Shown here in pieces: positions 16,074 to 25,248 of a stretch of 64,000 nucleotides of DNA (position 1 is its first letter; each line of letters begins with the position of its first letter). The stretch comes from Polaromonas jejuensis NBRC 106434 (GTDB lineage: Bacteria > Pseudomonadota > Gammaproteobacteria > Burkholderiales > Burkholderiaceae_C), in the NCBI RefSeq assembly GCF_001598235.1, contig NZ_BCYO01000007.1:1-64000 (forward strand), given 5' to 3'. The position numbers and the translations under genes were made by a program. Under the pieces are notes generated by a model. That model was not told where the DNA came from and did no database searches. It saw only the letters and a list, made by a program, of their open reading frames with translations.

Positions 16074-18080
16074 TCATTCGCTTTCGGCTGCGCGGTAAGA
16101 CTGCATTTCATGCGTCGGGGTGCCAGGAAAAGCCCGCCGGATGCGGTGATCCTTGACCAAGGTATCCAGATAGTTTCGCCGCAGACTGTCCGGATTACGG
16201 TCCAACAGTTCGGCCAGCACACTCAGCCGGATATACCGCCCCTCACAGACGGACAGGATCACGCGTGACATCGCCTCGGGATCCAGCCGCCGACGCTCCC
16301 GGGGTAGCGCCGCACGTATCTCTAGCTCCAGACGTACTTCGGACGTCAGTTCAGCCAAGTTGTCCACAATCGGCGCATCCAGCAAGGGAGAAAGCAAGCA
16401 CCCGGACGCGTCTCGCTGCAACTTCGTTGCGCCTGCCGGCGCCGCCCCTTCCACGGCTTGATCCTGGGGAATATGTACGGAGCTGTCATCGATATGTACG
16501 GAGCTGTCGGCGTTACCTCCGGAGCTGCCGGCGTTGTATCCGAAGCTAGCTGCGGCAGCAAACACCTGCTCCGGCGATACCGGCGTGGCTCCGGGCAAGT
16601 GATAGACCTTGCCACGGGATTGCCCCTGAGACAGCAACAGCCCTTCTTTTTCGAGCCGGGCGAGCGCCATGCTCAGATCATGAGGGTGGTCACTGCAAAT
16701 TTCGGCCATGCGTGAGTGGTTGACCACGCCTTCAATCGCCGCAGTAGACAGGATCATGCGCTCCAACGCGCTGGCGTCGTCAAATCGCTCACCCAGGCGA
16801 GTCCGTAACTCAGACAACACAGGTGCAGGCAACAGGTCCAGCATGTGCAGCTCCAGCAACGTTTGCTCCGGAACGTCCTTTTCACGCAGCAACGGCTGGC
16901 GCCAATGCCGGCTTTGCCAGCCGCTGTAGATCTTGGGCATGCCCGAACCGCCGCGCTCCCCCAGCCCGATCAGCAAAAACATCTGATGCAGGATGCGGTT
17001 GCGACAATCACTTTCGCCTCCACGAATGACTTGCTCCAGCGGCAAGCGCAAGCCACCGGGGTTGCGAAACCCAAACATGTCAGGACGCTTCACCACCAGA
17101 ACGGACACTCGCCCGGTGTAATCGGCATGCACCAACGTATTGACCAGGGCCTCGCGCAAGGCCTGGTGCACCGGGGTGTCATCCTGACGCTGTCCATCTT
17201 TCAAAGCGAATGGCACTTTCAAGTCAGCAATCAACTTGCGGTACACCCGTCGATAAAACTCGAACAGATTGCCCGTCCAGGTGCCGTCGGGCACCAAACG
17301 GTCCACCCAACGCAACTCGGTCTTGGCCTCTGGGCGCTCCTGATAATCCAGAAAATAGTGTGGAACGGCCTCCTGAATGGCAGACCAATTGCCAAACATC
17401 AATAGACCACCCAGCGTCAAGCCGGATTCGCCCGTTTGGCGGTCGCGCCGCCAACCACGCAAGCTTTTCAAAAACTCGAAGTCGTCCTGCTCCAGATAGG
17501 GATGACCGGGCTTCTCATCCTTAAGCATCTGCCGATAAATGCGCAGGCTTTCGGTATCTATGTCTTTCGCGTCAAAGCCGACCAAGATGCGTGCATCGCG
17601 CTCATCCTCGACCTGCTCGGCCAGCATGCGCTTCACCGCTTCTTCATCGCAGTGCCGGTCGCCATCGTTCAGGCGACGGTAGGTGTTGCCCAGCGGCTGC
17701 CCGTTCAGAAACACCGGCTTTTGCTTGCGCACTGCAGGCGGAATGTGCACCACCAGAATGGCTTTGCCATCCAGGGTGACTTCCTGCACATCCGCATCGC
17801 TCAGCAGGTTGGCACTGACCTTGGCACGGTTGTTCAGGTTGTTGAACAAGTCGCCGCGAACTTTTTCGGGATTCACCAGGCCGGCGATGCTGAATTCACC
17901 CTCTTTCTCCCGCACCCCCAACAACACCACCCCACCGTGGGCATTGGCCATGGCGGAATAGGTGGGCCAGAAATCCTTGGGGACTTCGCCCTTGCCATCC
18001 TGGCCCTGTGCCAGCTTGCATTCCAGCTCGACCGTTTCGCGCAAGAGTTGCAAATCGTCCAGGGTGTGCACATCGAACAT
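16074..18080 (-). CDS. AlbA_2 (Schlafen-type) and GHKL-like ATP-binding protein of the hsd operon
   Basis: A 668-residue protein. Residues 1-130 form an AlbA_2/Schlafen-AlbA domain (ETVELECKLA, MANAHGGVVLLGVRE). About residues 290-400 resemble the HATPase_c_4 domain (ALREALVNTLVHADYTGR, FRNPGGLRLP, GLGERGGSGMPKIY). A linker carries a near-perfect repeat (DSSVHIDDSSVHI at about 525), and the C-terminus holds winged-helix-like segments (RYIRLSVLAELLDRN). Such proteins are often encoded with type I R-M genes and are annotated as putative transcriptional regulators or helicase-related; their role is not settled. The ATG overlaps the hsdS stop, so it belongs to the M-S transcript. Confidence 0.8.
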   Translation of the reverse strand: MFDVHTLDDLQLLRETVELECKLAQGQDGKGEVPKDFWPTYSAMANAHGGVVLLGVREKEGEFSIAGLVNPEKVRGDLFNNLNNRAKVSANLLSDADVQEVTLDGKAILVVHIPPAVRKQKPVFLNGQPLGNTYRRLNDGDRHCDEEAVKRMLAEQVEDERDARILVGFDAKDIDTESLRIYRQMLKDEKPGHPYLEQDDFEFLKSLRGWRRDRQTGESGLTLGGLLMFGNWSAIQEAVPHYFLDYQERPEAKTELRWVDRLVPDGTWTGNLFEFYRRVYRKLIADLKVPFALKDGQRQDDTPVHQALREALVNTLVHADYTGRVSVLVVKRPDMFGFRNPGGLRLPLEQVIRGGESDCRNRILHQMFLLIGLGERGGSGMPKIYSGWQSRHWRQPLLREKDVPEQTLLELHMLDLLPAPVLSELRTRLGERFDDASALERMILSTAAIEGVVNHSRMAEICSDHPHDLSMALARLEKEGLLLSQGQSRGKVYHLPGATPVSPEQVFAAAASFGYNAGSSGGNADSSVHIDDSSVHIPQDQAVEGAAPAGATKLQRDASGCLLSPLLDAPIVDNLAELTSEVRLELEIRAALPRERRRLDPEAMSRVILSVCEGRYIRLSVLAELLDRNPDSLRRNYLDTLVKDHRIRRAFPGTPTHEMQSYRAAESE

Positions 18081-19417
18081 CAGGCCGTCTCCTTCATCAA
18101 AGTCTCGGCCTCCGGCAGCCGCAAAGCCCCGGAGATCAGGCGCGGGAGCAGAGTGTCGCGGAGGGTGGCGAGGGTTTGGGCTTGTTGCTCATTATCGAAA
18201 ATCGCGTCGTGAATCGGAGAAACAACGTTGTCGAAGTGATCAAGTACGGTCATATCCGGCTTGATGACTTGCAAACGCTTCATGTCCGCAACTGTCACAT
18301 GACCGAGCCCAGTCGTTTGTTTGTTGCGGGCTAACTCGGCGAATACCGGACGCAAGTGTTTGAGTGTGCGGAGCAAAAATGACCGCTCTTTCGCGGCATG
18401 AGGCAACACACGAAAAATGTGCTGATTCAACCACGCTTGATCGTAGGTCCACACGAAGGTGTCAATTGATGTGTCGGGGTTACCTGACCAAGAAAACAAA
18501 ATGTCTCCGGTCTGAATGCGGTACTTCTCTGGCATGGCTACGTCAGAGTAGGCAGTCTGTGCCGTTACACCGGACTTGAGTTCTGCAATTTTTATGATCG
18601 GAAGTCCTCGACGTTCGAGGTTAGGCTCAAATGCCTTGTAGGCCGCGCCGTTAATATACGTCGCCAAGTCATAAACCGAAAAGGGGCACCACCCCCTCGG
18701 CACCAACCCCAACTCCGACTCCTCAAACGCATCCGGAAACAGCGCCGCCGTGGCCTCGTCCATGCCTTCGGGGGCGCGGCCTTCCATCTTGGCGCGCACG
18801 GGGTCGAAATCGACAAACCACGACTTGAACAGCGCCTGGGCGATGGCTTCGAGCGTGGCGTTGGTTTCGCGCAGAAGAGTGATGCGGTCGTCGAGGGCTC
18901 CCAGCATCGCGGCGATTTCAAGCTGGATTTTCAGGGGCGGTAGAAAAACAGGAACTGCCGAAAGAATGCCGGTGTTCAGATTCGGCATCGTGGCTCCCAC
19001 GGCATGACGAATCAACCAGTCTTTGATTTCGGGCAATCGCAAGCAATGAGAGATGAATTTGGCGTCCGCGATAGATTCATCACCCAGCCGGACTTTGAGA
19101 CAACCAGTACCGCAAAACCAGCCAACTTCATGCGGGCGGATCAAAGCATTTTTAGTCACATCACCTCTGCGGCTAAAAACAATATCTCCAAGTCGGAGCT
19201 TGTGCTGAGACAGCCGCTCCACGTCCGCTTGGTCAATCCGCACAATACCGTCCTCAACGATGCCACCATCACCGATGTTGGTTGGCATCACGACCGGAAC
19301 TCCAAACTCCCTGTAGTCAGATGTATGTAACTGACTACCAAACGGTCCCGTTTGGATTGCACCACCTTGTTCGTCACAAATTTGGCCAAGTGTGGTGGAT
19401 CGCCACTCAGAACTCAT
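18080..19417 (-). CDS. hsdS: Type I restriction enzyme, S (specificity) subunit
   Basis: A 445-residue HsdS with two target-recognition domains. The first is at about residues 1-180 (WRSTTLGQICDEQGG start), the central conserved helix region at about 185-225 includes IAQALFKSWFVDFDPVRAKM, and the second recognition domain follows from about 240, ending with a second conserved region (LATLRDTLLPRLISGAL). It sets the DNA target of both methylation and cleavage. The start overlaps the 3' end of hsdM by 11 bases; the stop overlaps the next ATG by one base. The recognition sequence cannot be read from the protein by eye. Confidence 0.92.
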   Translation of the reverse strand: MSSEWRSTTLGQICDEQGGAIQTGPFGSQLHTSDYREFGVPVVMPTNIGDGGIVEDGIVRIDQADVERLSQHKLRLGDIVFSRRGDVTKNALIRPHEVGWFCGTGCLKVRLGDESIADAKFISHCLRLPEIKDWLIRHAVGATMPNLNTGILSAVPVFLPPLKIQLEIAAMLGALDDRITLLRETNATLEAIAQALFKSWFVDFDPVRAKMEGRAPEGMDEATAALFPDAFEESELGLVPRGWCPFSVYDLATYINGAAYKAFEPNLERRGLPIIKIAELKSGVTAQTAYSDVAMPEKYRIQTGDILFSWSGNPDTSIDTFVWTYDQAWLNQHIFRVLPHAAKERSFLLRTLKHLRPVFAELARNKQTTGLGHVTVADMKRLQVIKPDMTVLDHFDNVVSPIHDAIFDNEQQAQTLATLRDTLLPRLISGALRLPEAETLMKETA

Positions 19418-20960
19418 ACCCCAGCCCCCTCAACTTCTGCCGAATCAACTGGTCCAGCTCCGCCCCCTTGGCCATCTGCTCCCCCAGCTTCTCGGTGAGC
19501 TGCTGCATCTTGGTGGCGAAGTCTTGGTCGTTGTCTTCCACTTCTTCCGCACCGACGTAGCGGCCGGGCGTCAGCACATGGCCGTGCCGGGCGATCTCGG
19601 CCAGCGGCACGCTGCGGCAGAAGCCAAGAATATCTTGATACTCCCCTGCATCGGCCTCACCACGCCACGCGGCCACAGTGCCCGCAATGCGATCAATCAC
19701 CTCGTCGGTCAGCTCGCTTTGCACGCGGCTGATCATGCTGGCTTGTTTGCGGGCGTCGATGAACAGCACCTCGCCTTGGCGATGGGTTTTCTTCTTGACT
19801 AAAAACCACAGGCAGGCCGGAATCTGCGTGTTGAAAAACAGCTGACCGGGCAGCGCGATCATGACCTCCACCACGTCGGCTTCGACCATCGCAGCGCGAA
19901 TCTGGCCTTCGTTGTTCTGGCTGGAACTCATGGAGCCATTGGCCAGCACAATGCCGGCGCGGCCCGTGGGTTTGAGGTGGTGCAGCATGTGCTGCAGCCA
20001 GGCGTAGTTGGCGTTGCCTTGCGGTGGGTCGCCATAGTGCCAGCGCGCATCGCCCGTCAGGCTGGCGTGCCACCAGTCGCTGATATTAAAAGGCGGATTC
20101 GCCAGAATGAAATCGGCGCGCAAGTCGGCGTGCTGGTTGCGCGTGAAGGTGTCGGCGGGTTCGCGGCCCAGGTTGAAGTCGATGCCGCGAATGGCCAGGT
20201 TCATGGCGGCCAGGCGCCAAGTGGTGGGGTTGGATTCCTGACCGTAGATGGACACGTCGCCCAGCTTGCCGCCGTGGGCTTCGATGAACTTTTCACTCTG
20301 CACAAACATGCCGCCCGAGCCGCAGCAGGGGTCGTACACCTTGCCGCTGTGGGGGCTGAGCACGGCCACCAGGGTCTTGACAATGCTGGCCGGGGTGTAA
20401 AACTGCCCGCCGCGCTTGCCTTCGGCGCTGGCAAACATGCCCAGAAAGTATTCGTAGACCTGGCCCAGCGTGTCGCGGGCGACGCTGGGGGTGTCGCCAA
20501 AGCCTATGGTGGAGACCAGATCGACCAGCTCGCCGAGCTTGCCGTCGGGCAACTGGGCCCGGGCATAGCGCTTGTCGAGGATGCCCTTGAGCTTGGGGTT
20601 CTCGGCCTCCACCAGGCTCAAGGCGTCGTCGATGCGCTTGCCGATGTCGGGCTGCTTGGCGGCAGCACGCAGGCTTTCCCAGCGGGCGGCTTCGGGCACC
20701 CAGAAGACGTTGACTTCCTTGTAATAGTCGCGGTCCTCCAGTTCGGCGGCCAAGTCGTCGGCGCTGGCGCCTGCGTAGTAATACTCGTCGGCCGGGTTGC
20801 TCAGGCGCGTGCCGAGTTCTGCGCGGCGGGCGGCAAAGGTGTCGGAGATGTATTTGACGAAGATCAGGCCCAGCACTAGGTGCTTGTATTCGGCGGCGTC
20901 CATGTTGGCGCGCAGCTTGTCGGCGGTGGCCCAGAGTGTTTTTTTGATGTCTTCGAGCAT
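19407..20960 (-). CDS. hsdM: Type I DNA adenine methyltransferase, M subunit
   Basis: HsdM of about 517 residues. The N-terminal helical domain starts MLEDIKKTLWATADKLRANM; the SAM-binding motif I is DPCCGSGGMFVQ and the catalytic motif IV is ANPPFNISDWW, typical of N6-adenine gamma-type methylases. It methylates the HsdS-defined target. I chose the ATG at 20960, which matches the usual N-terminus; a TTG at 20990 would add 10 residues and neither start has a strong ribosome binding site. First gene of the hsdM-hsdS-AlbA_2 transcript on the minus strand. Confidence 0.92.
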   Translation of the reverse strand: MLEDIKKTLWATADKLRANMDAAEYKHLVLGLIFVKYISDTFAARRAELGTRLSNPADEYYYAGASADDLAAELEDRDYYKEVNVFWVPEAARWESLRAAAKQPDIGKRIDDALSLVEAENPKLKGILDKRYARAQLPDGKLGELVDLVSTIGFGDTPSVARDTLGQVYEYFLGMFASAEGKRGGQFYTPASIVKTLVAVLSPHSGKVYDPCCGSGGMFVQSEKFIEAHGGKLGDVSIYGQESNPTTWRLAAMNLAIRGIDFNLGREPADTFTRNQHADLRADFILANPPFNISDWWHASLTGDARWHYGDPPQGNANYAWLQHMLHHLKPTGRAGIVLANGSMSSSQNNEGQIRAAMVEADVVEVMIALPGQLFFNTQIPACLWFLVKKKTHRQGEVLFIDARKQASMISRVQSELTDEVIDRIAGTVAAWRGEADAGEYQDILGFCRSVPLAEIARHGHVLTPGRYVGAEEVEDNDQDFATKMQQLTEKLGEQMAKGAELDQLIRQKLRGLGYEF

Positions 20961-21086
20961 TGAACGCTTGTTGTCGTGAGGGGTTGGCAAGCCCGCTGCA
21001 GGCTGATACTGCGGGTGTTGCAGGTCGCAGGAAGGCGGAGCGGCGCATCTTACATTTCTGCGCTTCGGCCGTCTCCGATGCAGGAC

Positions 21087-21872
21087 TCAATGATGATGCG
21101 CCACCCCGCTGATCAGCGTCACCAGCCCGATGCCTATCGCCAGCCAGGCGATCTGCGTGGCGGTTTCGCGGGCGGTGGCGCGCCTTTGCAACTGCGGAAT
21201 CAAATCGGCCAGCGCGACGTAGATAAAGCTGCTGGAGGCAATGATCAAAAAGAAGGGCAGGTACTCGTAGAGCTGGTCCACCAGCGCGTAGCCGACCATC
21301 CCGCCCAGGGCCGTCACGGCGCCGGCCAGTGACACCTTGATGAGCGCCACGCGCCGGTTGTTGGAGGACTGGCGCAGCACCACCAGGTCGCCCATGTGGT
21401 GAGGCACCTCGTGCACCATCACGGCCAGCGCGGCGACAAAGCCCAGGCGCAAATCGGCCATGAAGGCCGAGGCGATCAGGATGCCGTCGCCAAACGCGTG
21501 CACGCTGTCGCCGGCCAGCACGGCCCAGCCGCCGGTTTTGGCGCCATGGTTGTGATGGTCGTGGCCATGGTCGTGATCATGATGCTCACCGCCATGGTGT
21601 TCGTGCCCGTGGTGCCACAGTTCGGCCTTGTCGAGTAAAAAGAAAAACACCAGACCGACCAGCAAGGTGGCGAACAGCTCCTTGGCGCCCGCCTGGCTTT
21701 CAAAGGCTTCGGGCAGCAGGTGCATGAAGGCGGTGGCCAGCAAGGCGCCGGCGGCCAGGCTGAGCATGTGCTGGGTGTAGCGCGCCAGCACGCCAAAACT
21801 GAGCAAGGCCGCCAGCCACACGCTGCCTATGCCGGCGGCCATTGTTCCCATCAAAATCGCTATCAAAGTCAT
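21087..21872 (-). CDS. ZIP-family metal transporter
   Basis: A 261-residue ZIP protein with about eight membrane segments. A His/Asp-rich cytoplasmic loop lies at about residues 88-110 (HHGHEHHGGEHHDHDHGH). The transport-site helices are DSVHAFGDGILIASAF and MVHEVPHHMGDL, matching the HNxxD and HExPHxxGD motifs with small changes. The C-terminus ends in three His. It should move divalent metal, most likely zinc, into the cytoplasm. The start codon lies within copy 4 of the dispersed repeat (21843-21920), so the first codons derive from it or tolerated it. No metal operator was recognised upstream. Confidence 0.88.
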   Translation of the reverse strand: MTLIAILMGTMAAGIGSVWLAALLSFGVLARYTQHMLSLAAGALLATAFMHLLPEAFESQAGAKELFATLLVGLVFFFLLDKAELWHHGHEHHGGEHHDHDHGHDHHNHGAKTGGWAVLAGDSVHAFGDGILIASAFMADLRLGFVAALAVMVHEVPHHMGDLVVLRQSSNNRRVALIKVSLAGAVTALGGMVGYALVDQLYEYLPFFLIIASSSFIYVALADLIPQLQRRATARETATQIAWLAIGIGLVTLISGVAHHH

Positions 21873-21920
21873 AGCTACTTACGCCCGTATTGTTTGGGCC
21901 GGAGCCCTGAATCACTAGCA
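21843..21920 (+). repeat. Dispersed element, copy 4, over the ZIP gene start
   Basis: ATCGCTATCAAAGTCATAGC, TACTTACGCCCG, a spacer, GGGCCGGAGCCC. The left stem encodes the antisense of the ZIP start region (MTLIAI), the rest is its 5' leader. Confidence 0.8.
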
Positions 21921-22102
21921 AACACCTGTGGCGGCAGCCCGACGGCCCGCCCCACAAATGGCGAAACCCCGGGCGCAGCATGGGTGCCAGCGGCCGGGGT
22001 TGTCCTTATCTTATCAAGCGTGTCAAGAGGTCCATGCAAAAGAAATCCGCCCCACGCGGGGTGAGGCGGCTGCGCAGGCTTGCGTTGGGTTTGCGGCAAG
22101 CC

Positions 22103-23014
22103 TCAGGCCACGCCGTGCGCCTTGAACCAGGCCAGCGCACGCCTGAAGCCGTCTTCGGCGGCGGCCTTGCGGTAGCTGGAGCGATAGTCGGCGTGAAAGG
22201 CGTGGGGCGCATCGGGATACACCACGAACTCGGAAGCCCGGGCCGCCGCATTGCCCTTCTTGCCGGCTTCGGCCAGAGCCTTCTTCATCTGGTCGATGGT
22301 GCTCAGCGGAATGCCGCCGTCCTGCCCGCCATACAGGCCCAGCACCGGCGCCTTGAGGCCGGCGGCCAGGTCCAGCGGGTGCTTGGGGGTCAGCGCCGAT
22401 GAGGTACCGACCAGGCGGCCATACCAGGCCACGCCGGCCTTGACGTTGGGGCTCTGTTCGGCATACAGCCAGGCGATGCGGCCGCCCCAGCAAAAGCCGG
22501 TGATGCCGACCTTTTGGGTGTTGCCGCCATTGGCGCCTGCCCATTTCACCGCGCCGTCCAGGTCGGCCATGACCTGTTCGTCGGACACCTTGTCGACGAC
22601 TTCGGCAATCAGCCTGCCGATCTCGTTGTAGCTGCCGGGGTCGCCCTGGCGCGCATACAGCTCGGGTGCAAGGGCGAGGTAGCCGGCCTTGGCGAATCGG
22701 CGGGCAGTGTCGGCGATGTATTCGTGCACGCCAAAGATTTCATGGATCACCAGCAGCACCGGCAGATCGGTCTTGCCGGCGGGAGCCGCGTAAAAAGCCG
22801 GCACCTTGAAGCCGTTGACTTCGTAAGTCGTCTCGCCGGTCCTGAGGCCTTCCGAGGAGGTCTTGATGGCCGTCTGCGCCATGATGGGCAGGGCCGCGGC
22901 AGCGTAGCCCACGCCCAGCGCGGCCTTGAGCGCCGTGCGGCGGCTGGCGCCGGCTTCGCCCGTCTGGCCGGGCAGCAAGGCATTGAAGTCGTTTTTCTGG
23001 TCCTGGTTCAGCAT
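22103..23014 (-). CDS. Dienelactone hydrolase family protein with export signal
   Basis: A ~303-residue alpha/beta hydrolase of the dienelactone hydrolase family. The triad is visible: Cys in GITGFCWGGR, Asp in GLYGGQDGGI and His in YPDAPHAFHADY. The N-terminus carries a twin-Arg-like element (GASRRTALKAALGVGYAAA), which suggests export by Tat. The ATG at 23014 has GGAG about 9 bases upstream and is preferred over an ATG 9 bases earlier that sits too close to it. The substrate is unknown; homologues cleave dienelactones from chloroaromatic breakdown but many are general carboxylesterases. It is a single gene. Confidence 0.85.
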   Translation of the reverse strand: MLNQDQKNDFNALLPGQTGEAGASRRTALKAALGVGYAAAALPIMAQTAIKTSSEGLRTGETTYEVNGFKVPAFYAAPAGKTDLPVLLVIHEIFGVHEYIADTARRFAKAGYLALAPELYARQGDPGSYNEIGRLIAEVVDKVSDEQVMADLDGAVKWAGANGGNTQKVGITGFCWGGRIAWLYAEQSPNVKAGVAWYGRLVGTSSALTPKHPLDLAAGLKAPVLGLYGGQDGGIPLSTIDQMKKALAEAGKKGNAAARASEFVVYPDAPHAFHADYRSSYRKAAAEDGFRRALAWFKAHGVA

Positions 23015-23116
23015 GGCGGGCATTCTCCAAATAGGGTGATGGGGGCAAACCCACCGGAGTCTATGCGGACCCGGCGTTTCTTGCCAGCGCGGCGCGGGGG
23101 CCACCTGCCGGCGCCG

Positions 23117-23503
23117 TCATTCGGTCACGCGGAAATGCCCGGCCATCTTTTCGTGCCCTTCGCCGCAGAAGTTGTCACAGAGAAAATCGTAGCTTCCCGG
23201 CTGGTCGAAGCGCACGCGCAGCGTGGTGAGCCGACCCGGCGGCAGATCGGCACGCATTTTCAGCTCAGGAATATTGAAGCCGTGCGTGAAGTCAAGCGAG
23301 GTGATCTCCAGCACGGCCGTCTGCCCCTTTTGCAACACAATTTCGTTGGGGGTGTAGAAAAACCGGCGGGCCGTGAGGCTGATCACCGGCGCCTGCGCCG
23401 CGCCGGCGACCGGCCTGCCCAGTCCAAAGGCCCCGGCGATGCAGCTGCCGGCCAGGGTCAAGCCTCGCCGCAGCAGCCGGCGTCTCTGTTCATCCATGCT
23501 CAT
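23117..23503 (-). CDS. Exported cupredoxin-domain protein
   Basis: A 128-residue protein with a signal sequence (RRRLLRRGLTLAGSCIAGAF) and a cupredoxin fold. The copper ligands are plausible as His in DFTHGFNIPEL, then Cys, His and Met in LCDNFCGEGHEKMAGHF, the CxxxCxxxHxxM pattern of the CuA/cytochrome-oxidase-subunit-II-like branch. It starts inside the stop of the preceding phosphoesterase gene (ATGA), so the two are co-translated. Likely a periplasmic electron-transfer or copper-binding protein. Gene order phosphoesterase-cupredoxin beside an ECF sigma pair is seen in other proteobacteria. Confidence 0.82.
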   Translation of the reverse strand: MSMDEQRRRLLRRGLTLAGSCIAGAFGLGRPVAGAAQAPVISLTARRFFYTPNEIVLQKGQTAVLEITSLDFTHGFNIPELKMRADLPPGRLTTLRVRFDQPGSYDFLCDNFCGEGHEKMAGHFRVTE

Positions 23504-24405
23504 GCTCCCTGTGCGGAAAATTCCTGGATCGCGTAGGCGACCGGCCTGGCCTCGGCCTCCACCTCGCGAAAACCCAGGCCCTTGCCGGGTGCCGCCGGGT
23601 CCCAGTCCAGCGGGGTTCGCTTGTCCTGGCTGCCCGGCGCCGGCAGGGCAAAGATCAGCGACTTGGCGGAATGGTGCGCGATGTGTCCCGTCATGTGGTG
23701 GTTTTCCTGATGGATATGGCCATAAAACACCACGACGTTGGTGTACGGCATCAGCAGCTCGATGGCCTTGGCGCCGTCGCGGGTGGCCCAGTCCCATTTG
23801 GGCGCCAGGTCAAACAGGGGGCGGTGCGTCAGGACCACGATGCGCGCGTCCCTGGCCTGGCGGCTCAAATCCTGCTGCAGCCAGGCCAGCTGTTCCTGGC
23901 CAATGCTGCCGCCGGGGTCCGACACATTGTCAATGGCGATGAAGTGAACCCCCTTGTGGTCGAAGGCGTAAAAGGTGTCGCCGAAAAACTCCTTGTAGGC
24001 GGCTCCGGCGTCAAGCGCTGCGTCGTGTTCGCCGGCCAGGAAGCGCACCGTCTTGACCTTGAGCCCGGCGGCGATGTCGCGAAACCCGGCCAGGCGCCGG
24101 CGCCGCTCGGCGGGGTCGTCGGTGGTGTGGGTGAGGTCACCGGTGAAGACAATAAAGTCGGGCGGCTCGGCCAGTGCGTTCACCGCCGCCACGGCCTTCC
24201 TGAGGGTGTTGGCGGCGTCGGGGTTGGCGGGGCCGCTGTAGCCCCAGTGGGTGTCGGAGAGCTGCACAAAATGGAAGTCGTCGTAGGCCGCGGCCTTGCC
24301 GGCGGCCGCCAGCGCGTGGCCCGGCAGGCCGGATAGGTAGACCACGCCGCCGCCCGCCGCCACGAGCCGGATGAAGTCTCTGCGGGTGTTGCCTGAATGG
24401 TTCAT
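23500..24405 (-). CDS. Tat-exported calcineurin-like metallophosphoesterase
   Basis: A ~301-residue metallophosphoesterase. The N-terminus has a twin-arginine signal (NTRRDFIRLVAAGGGVVYLS). Metal-binding motifs follow in order: QLSDTHWG (DxH), FTGDLTH (GDxxH), LAGEHDA in place of the usual GNHD, VLTHRPL and FYGHIHQ (GHxH). The Glu for Asn change in GNHD is a departure from the superfamily norm and may be typical of this subgroup. AGGAG lies ahead of the ATG at 24405. It heads a two-gene transcript with the cupredoxin, divergent from an ECF sigma factor. Substrate unknown. Confidence 0.85.
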   Translation of the reverse strand: MNHSGNTRRDFIRLVAAGGGVVYLSGLPGHALAAAGKAAAYDDFHFVQLSDTHWGYSGPANPDAANTLRKAVAAVNALAEPPDFIVFTGDLTHTTDDPAERRRRLAGFRDIAAGLKVKTVRFLAGEHDAALDAGAAYKEFFGDTFYAFDHKGVHFIAIDNVSDPGGSIGQEQLAWLQQDLSRQARDARIVVLTHRPLFDLAPKWDWATRDGAKAIELLMPYTNVVVFYGHIHQENHHMTGHIAHHSAKSLIFALPAPGSQDKRTPLDWDPAAPGKGLGFREVEAEARPVAYAIQEFSAQGA

Positions 24406-24603
24406 GGCTGACTCCTGGATGAGGTGTTGAAAATGTTGAAAGGCCGGAACGGACAGGGCGCCAAACGCGCCAAACACGAAAGAGCCCTGTTCATCTGTCA
24501 ATACCGGCTTGCCGGCCACTTCATTCCAGTGCCCGCACTTTTTATTTGCCGCCCAGGGTCTTCAAGCCCCATGCGCCTCCACGGAGACCCGAGGCATTAT
24601 TTC

Positions 24604-24628
24604 GAACTGGAGCGGGGTCAAAGCCGTC
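24604..24628 (+). promoter_or_regulatory. ECF-type promoter candidate of the sigma factor gene
   Basis: GAAC (24604-24607), 17 bases, CGTC (25 to 28 of the same hundred) fit the GAAC-N(16-17)-CGTC pattern used by many ECF sigma factors. It lies about 70 bases before the sigma gene, so it would give autoregulation. No equally good match was found for the divergent operon. Confidence 0.5.
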
Positions 24629-24698
24629 ACAATCATTCGTGATGCGGGAATAAAACATGGCGATTTGAGGTAAACCAGCAACAAGGGCGAGGCATGAC

Positions 24699-25238
24699 TT
24701 GACACCCGAACGCGACAAGCCCGACAGCACCCGATTTGAGGCCCTCATGCTGCCGCATCTGGATGCCGCCTACAGCCTGGCGCGCTGGCTGGTGCGGGAC
24801 AGCCACCATGCGCAGGACCGGGTTCAGGAGGCGTATCTGCGGGCGTTTCGCTATTTCCACCGGTTCCGCGGCGGTGACGCCCGTCCCTGGCTGCTGCGCA
24901 TCGTGCGCAACACCTGCTATTCGTGGCTGAAAACCCATAGCCAGCAGGCCGAGATGCTGGAGTTCCACGATGAGGAGCTGCACGGTGCCAGCGACCCGGA
25001 CGATGCCTTCGGCGGAAATCCGGAGACGCTGCTGTTGCGCCAGGCCCAGCGCGAGGAGGTGCTGTCGGCGGTCGAGGCCTTGCCCCTGCATTTTCGGGAG
25101 GTGATCGTCTTGCGGGAAATGGATGAAATGACTTACGAGTGCATTGCTGAGGTAATGGACATCCCTGTGGGAACGGTCATGTCACGCCTGTCGCGCGCAC
25201 GCGCACTGCTGCGCCAGGCCTTGAGTCACCCGGAGTAA
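24699..25238 (+). CDS. ECF-type RNA polymerase sigma factor
   Basis: A 179-residue sigma factor with region 2 at about residues 20-75 (AAYSLARWLVRDSHHAQDRV, QEAYLRAFRYFHRF) and region 4 at about 118-172 (ALPLHFREVIVLREMDEMTY, IPVGTVMSRLSRARALLRQA). The start is a TTG at 24699 with GGGCGAGG upstream; an ATG five bases earlier opens a two-codon frame whose stop overlaps the TTG. The anti-sigma gene follows after 10 bases. The divergent phosphoesterase-cupredoxin pair is the probable target, by analogy with similar loci. Confidence 0.9.
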   Translation: MTPERDKPDSTRFEALMLPHLDAAYSLARWLVRDSHHAQDRVQEAYLRAFRYFHRFRGGDARPWLLRIVRNTCYSWLKTHSQQAEMLEFHDEELHGASDPDDAFGGNPETLLLRQAQREEVLSAVEALPLHFREVIVLREMDEMTYECIAEVMDIPVGTVMSRLSRARALLRQALSHPE

Positions 25239-25248
25239 GGTTTTACGC

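Noticed and set aside
24694..24702. ATG ACT TGA mini-frame as the sigma factor start
   Set aside because: It stops after two codons; the TTG at 24699 overlapping it is in the frame of the sigma factor.
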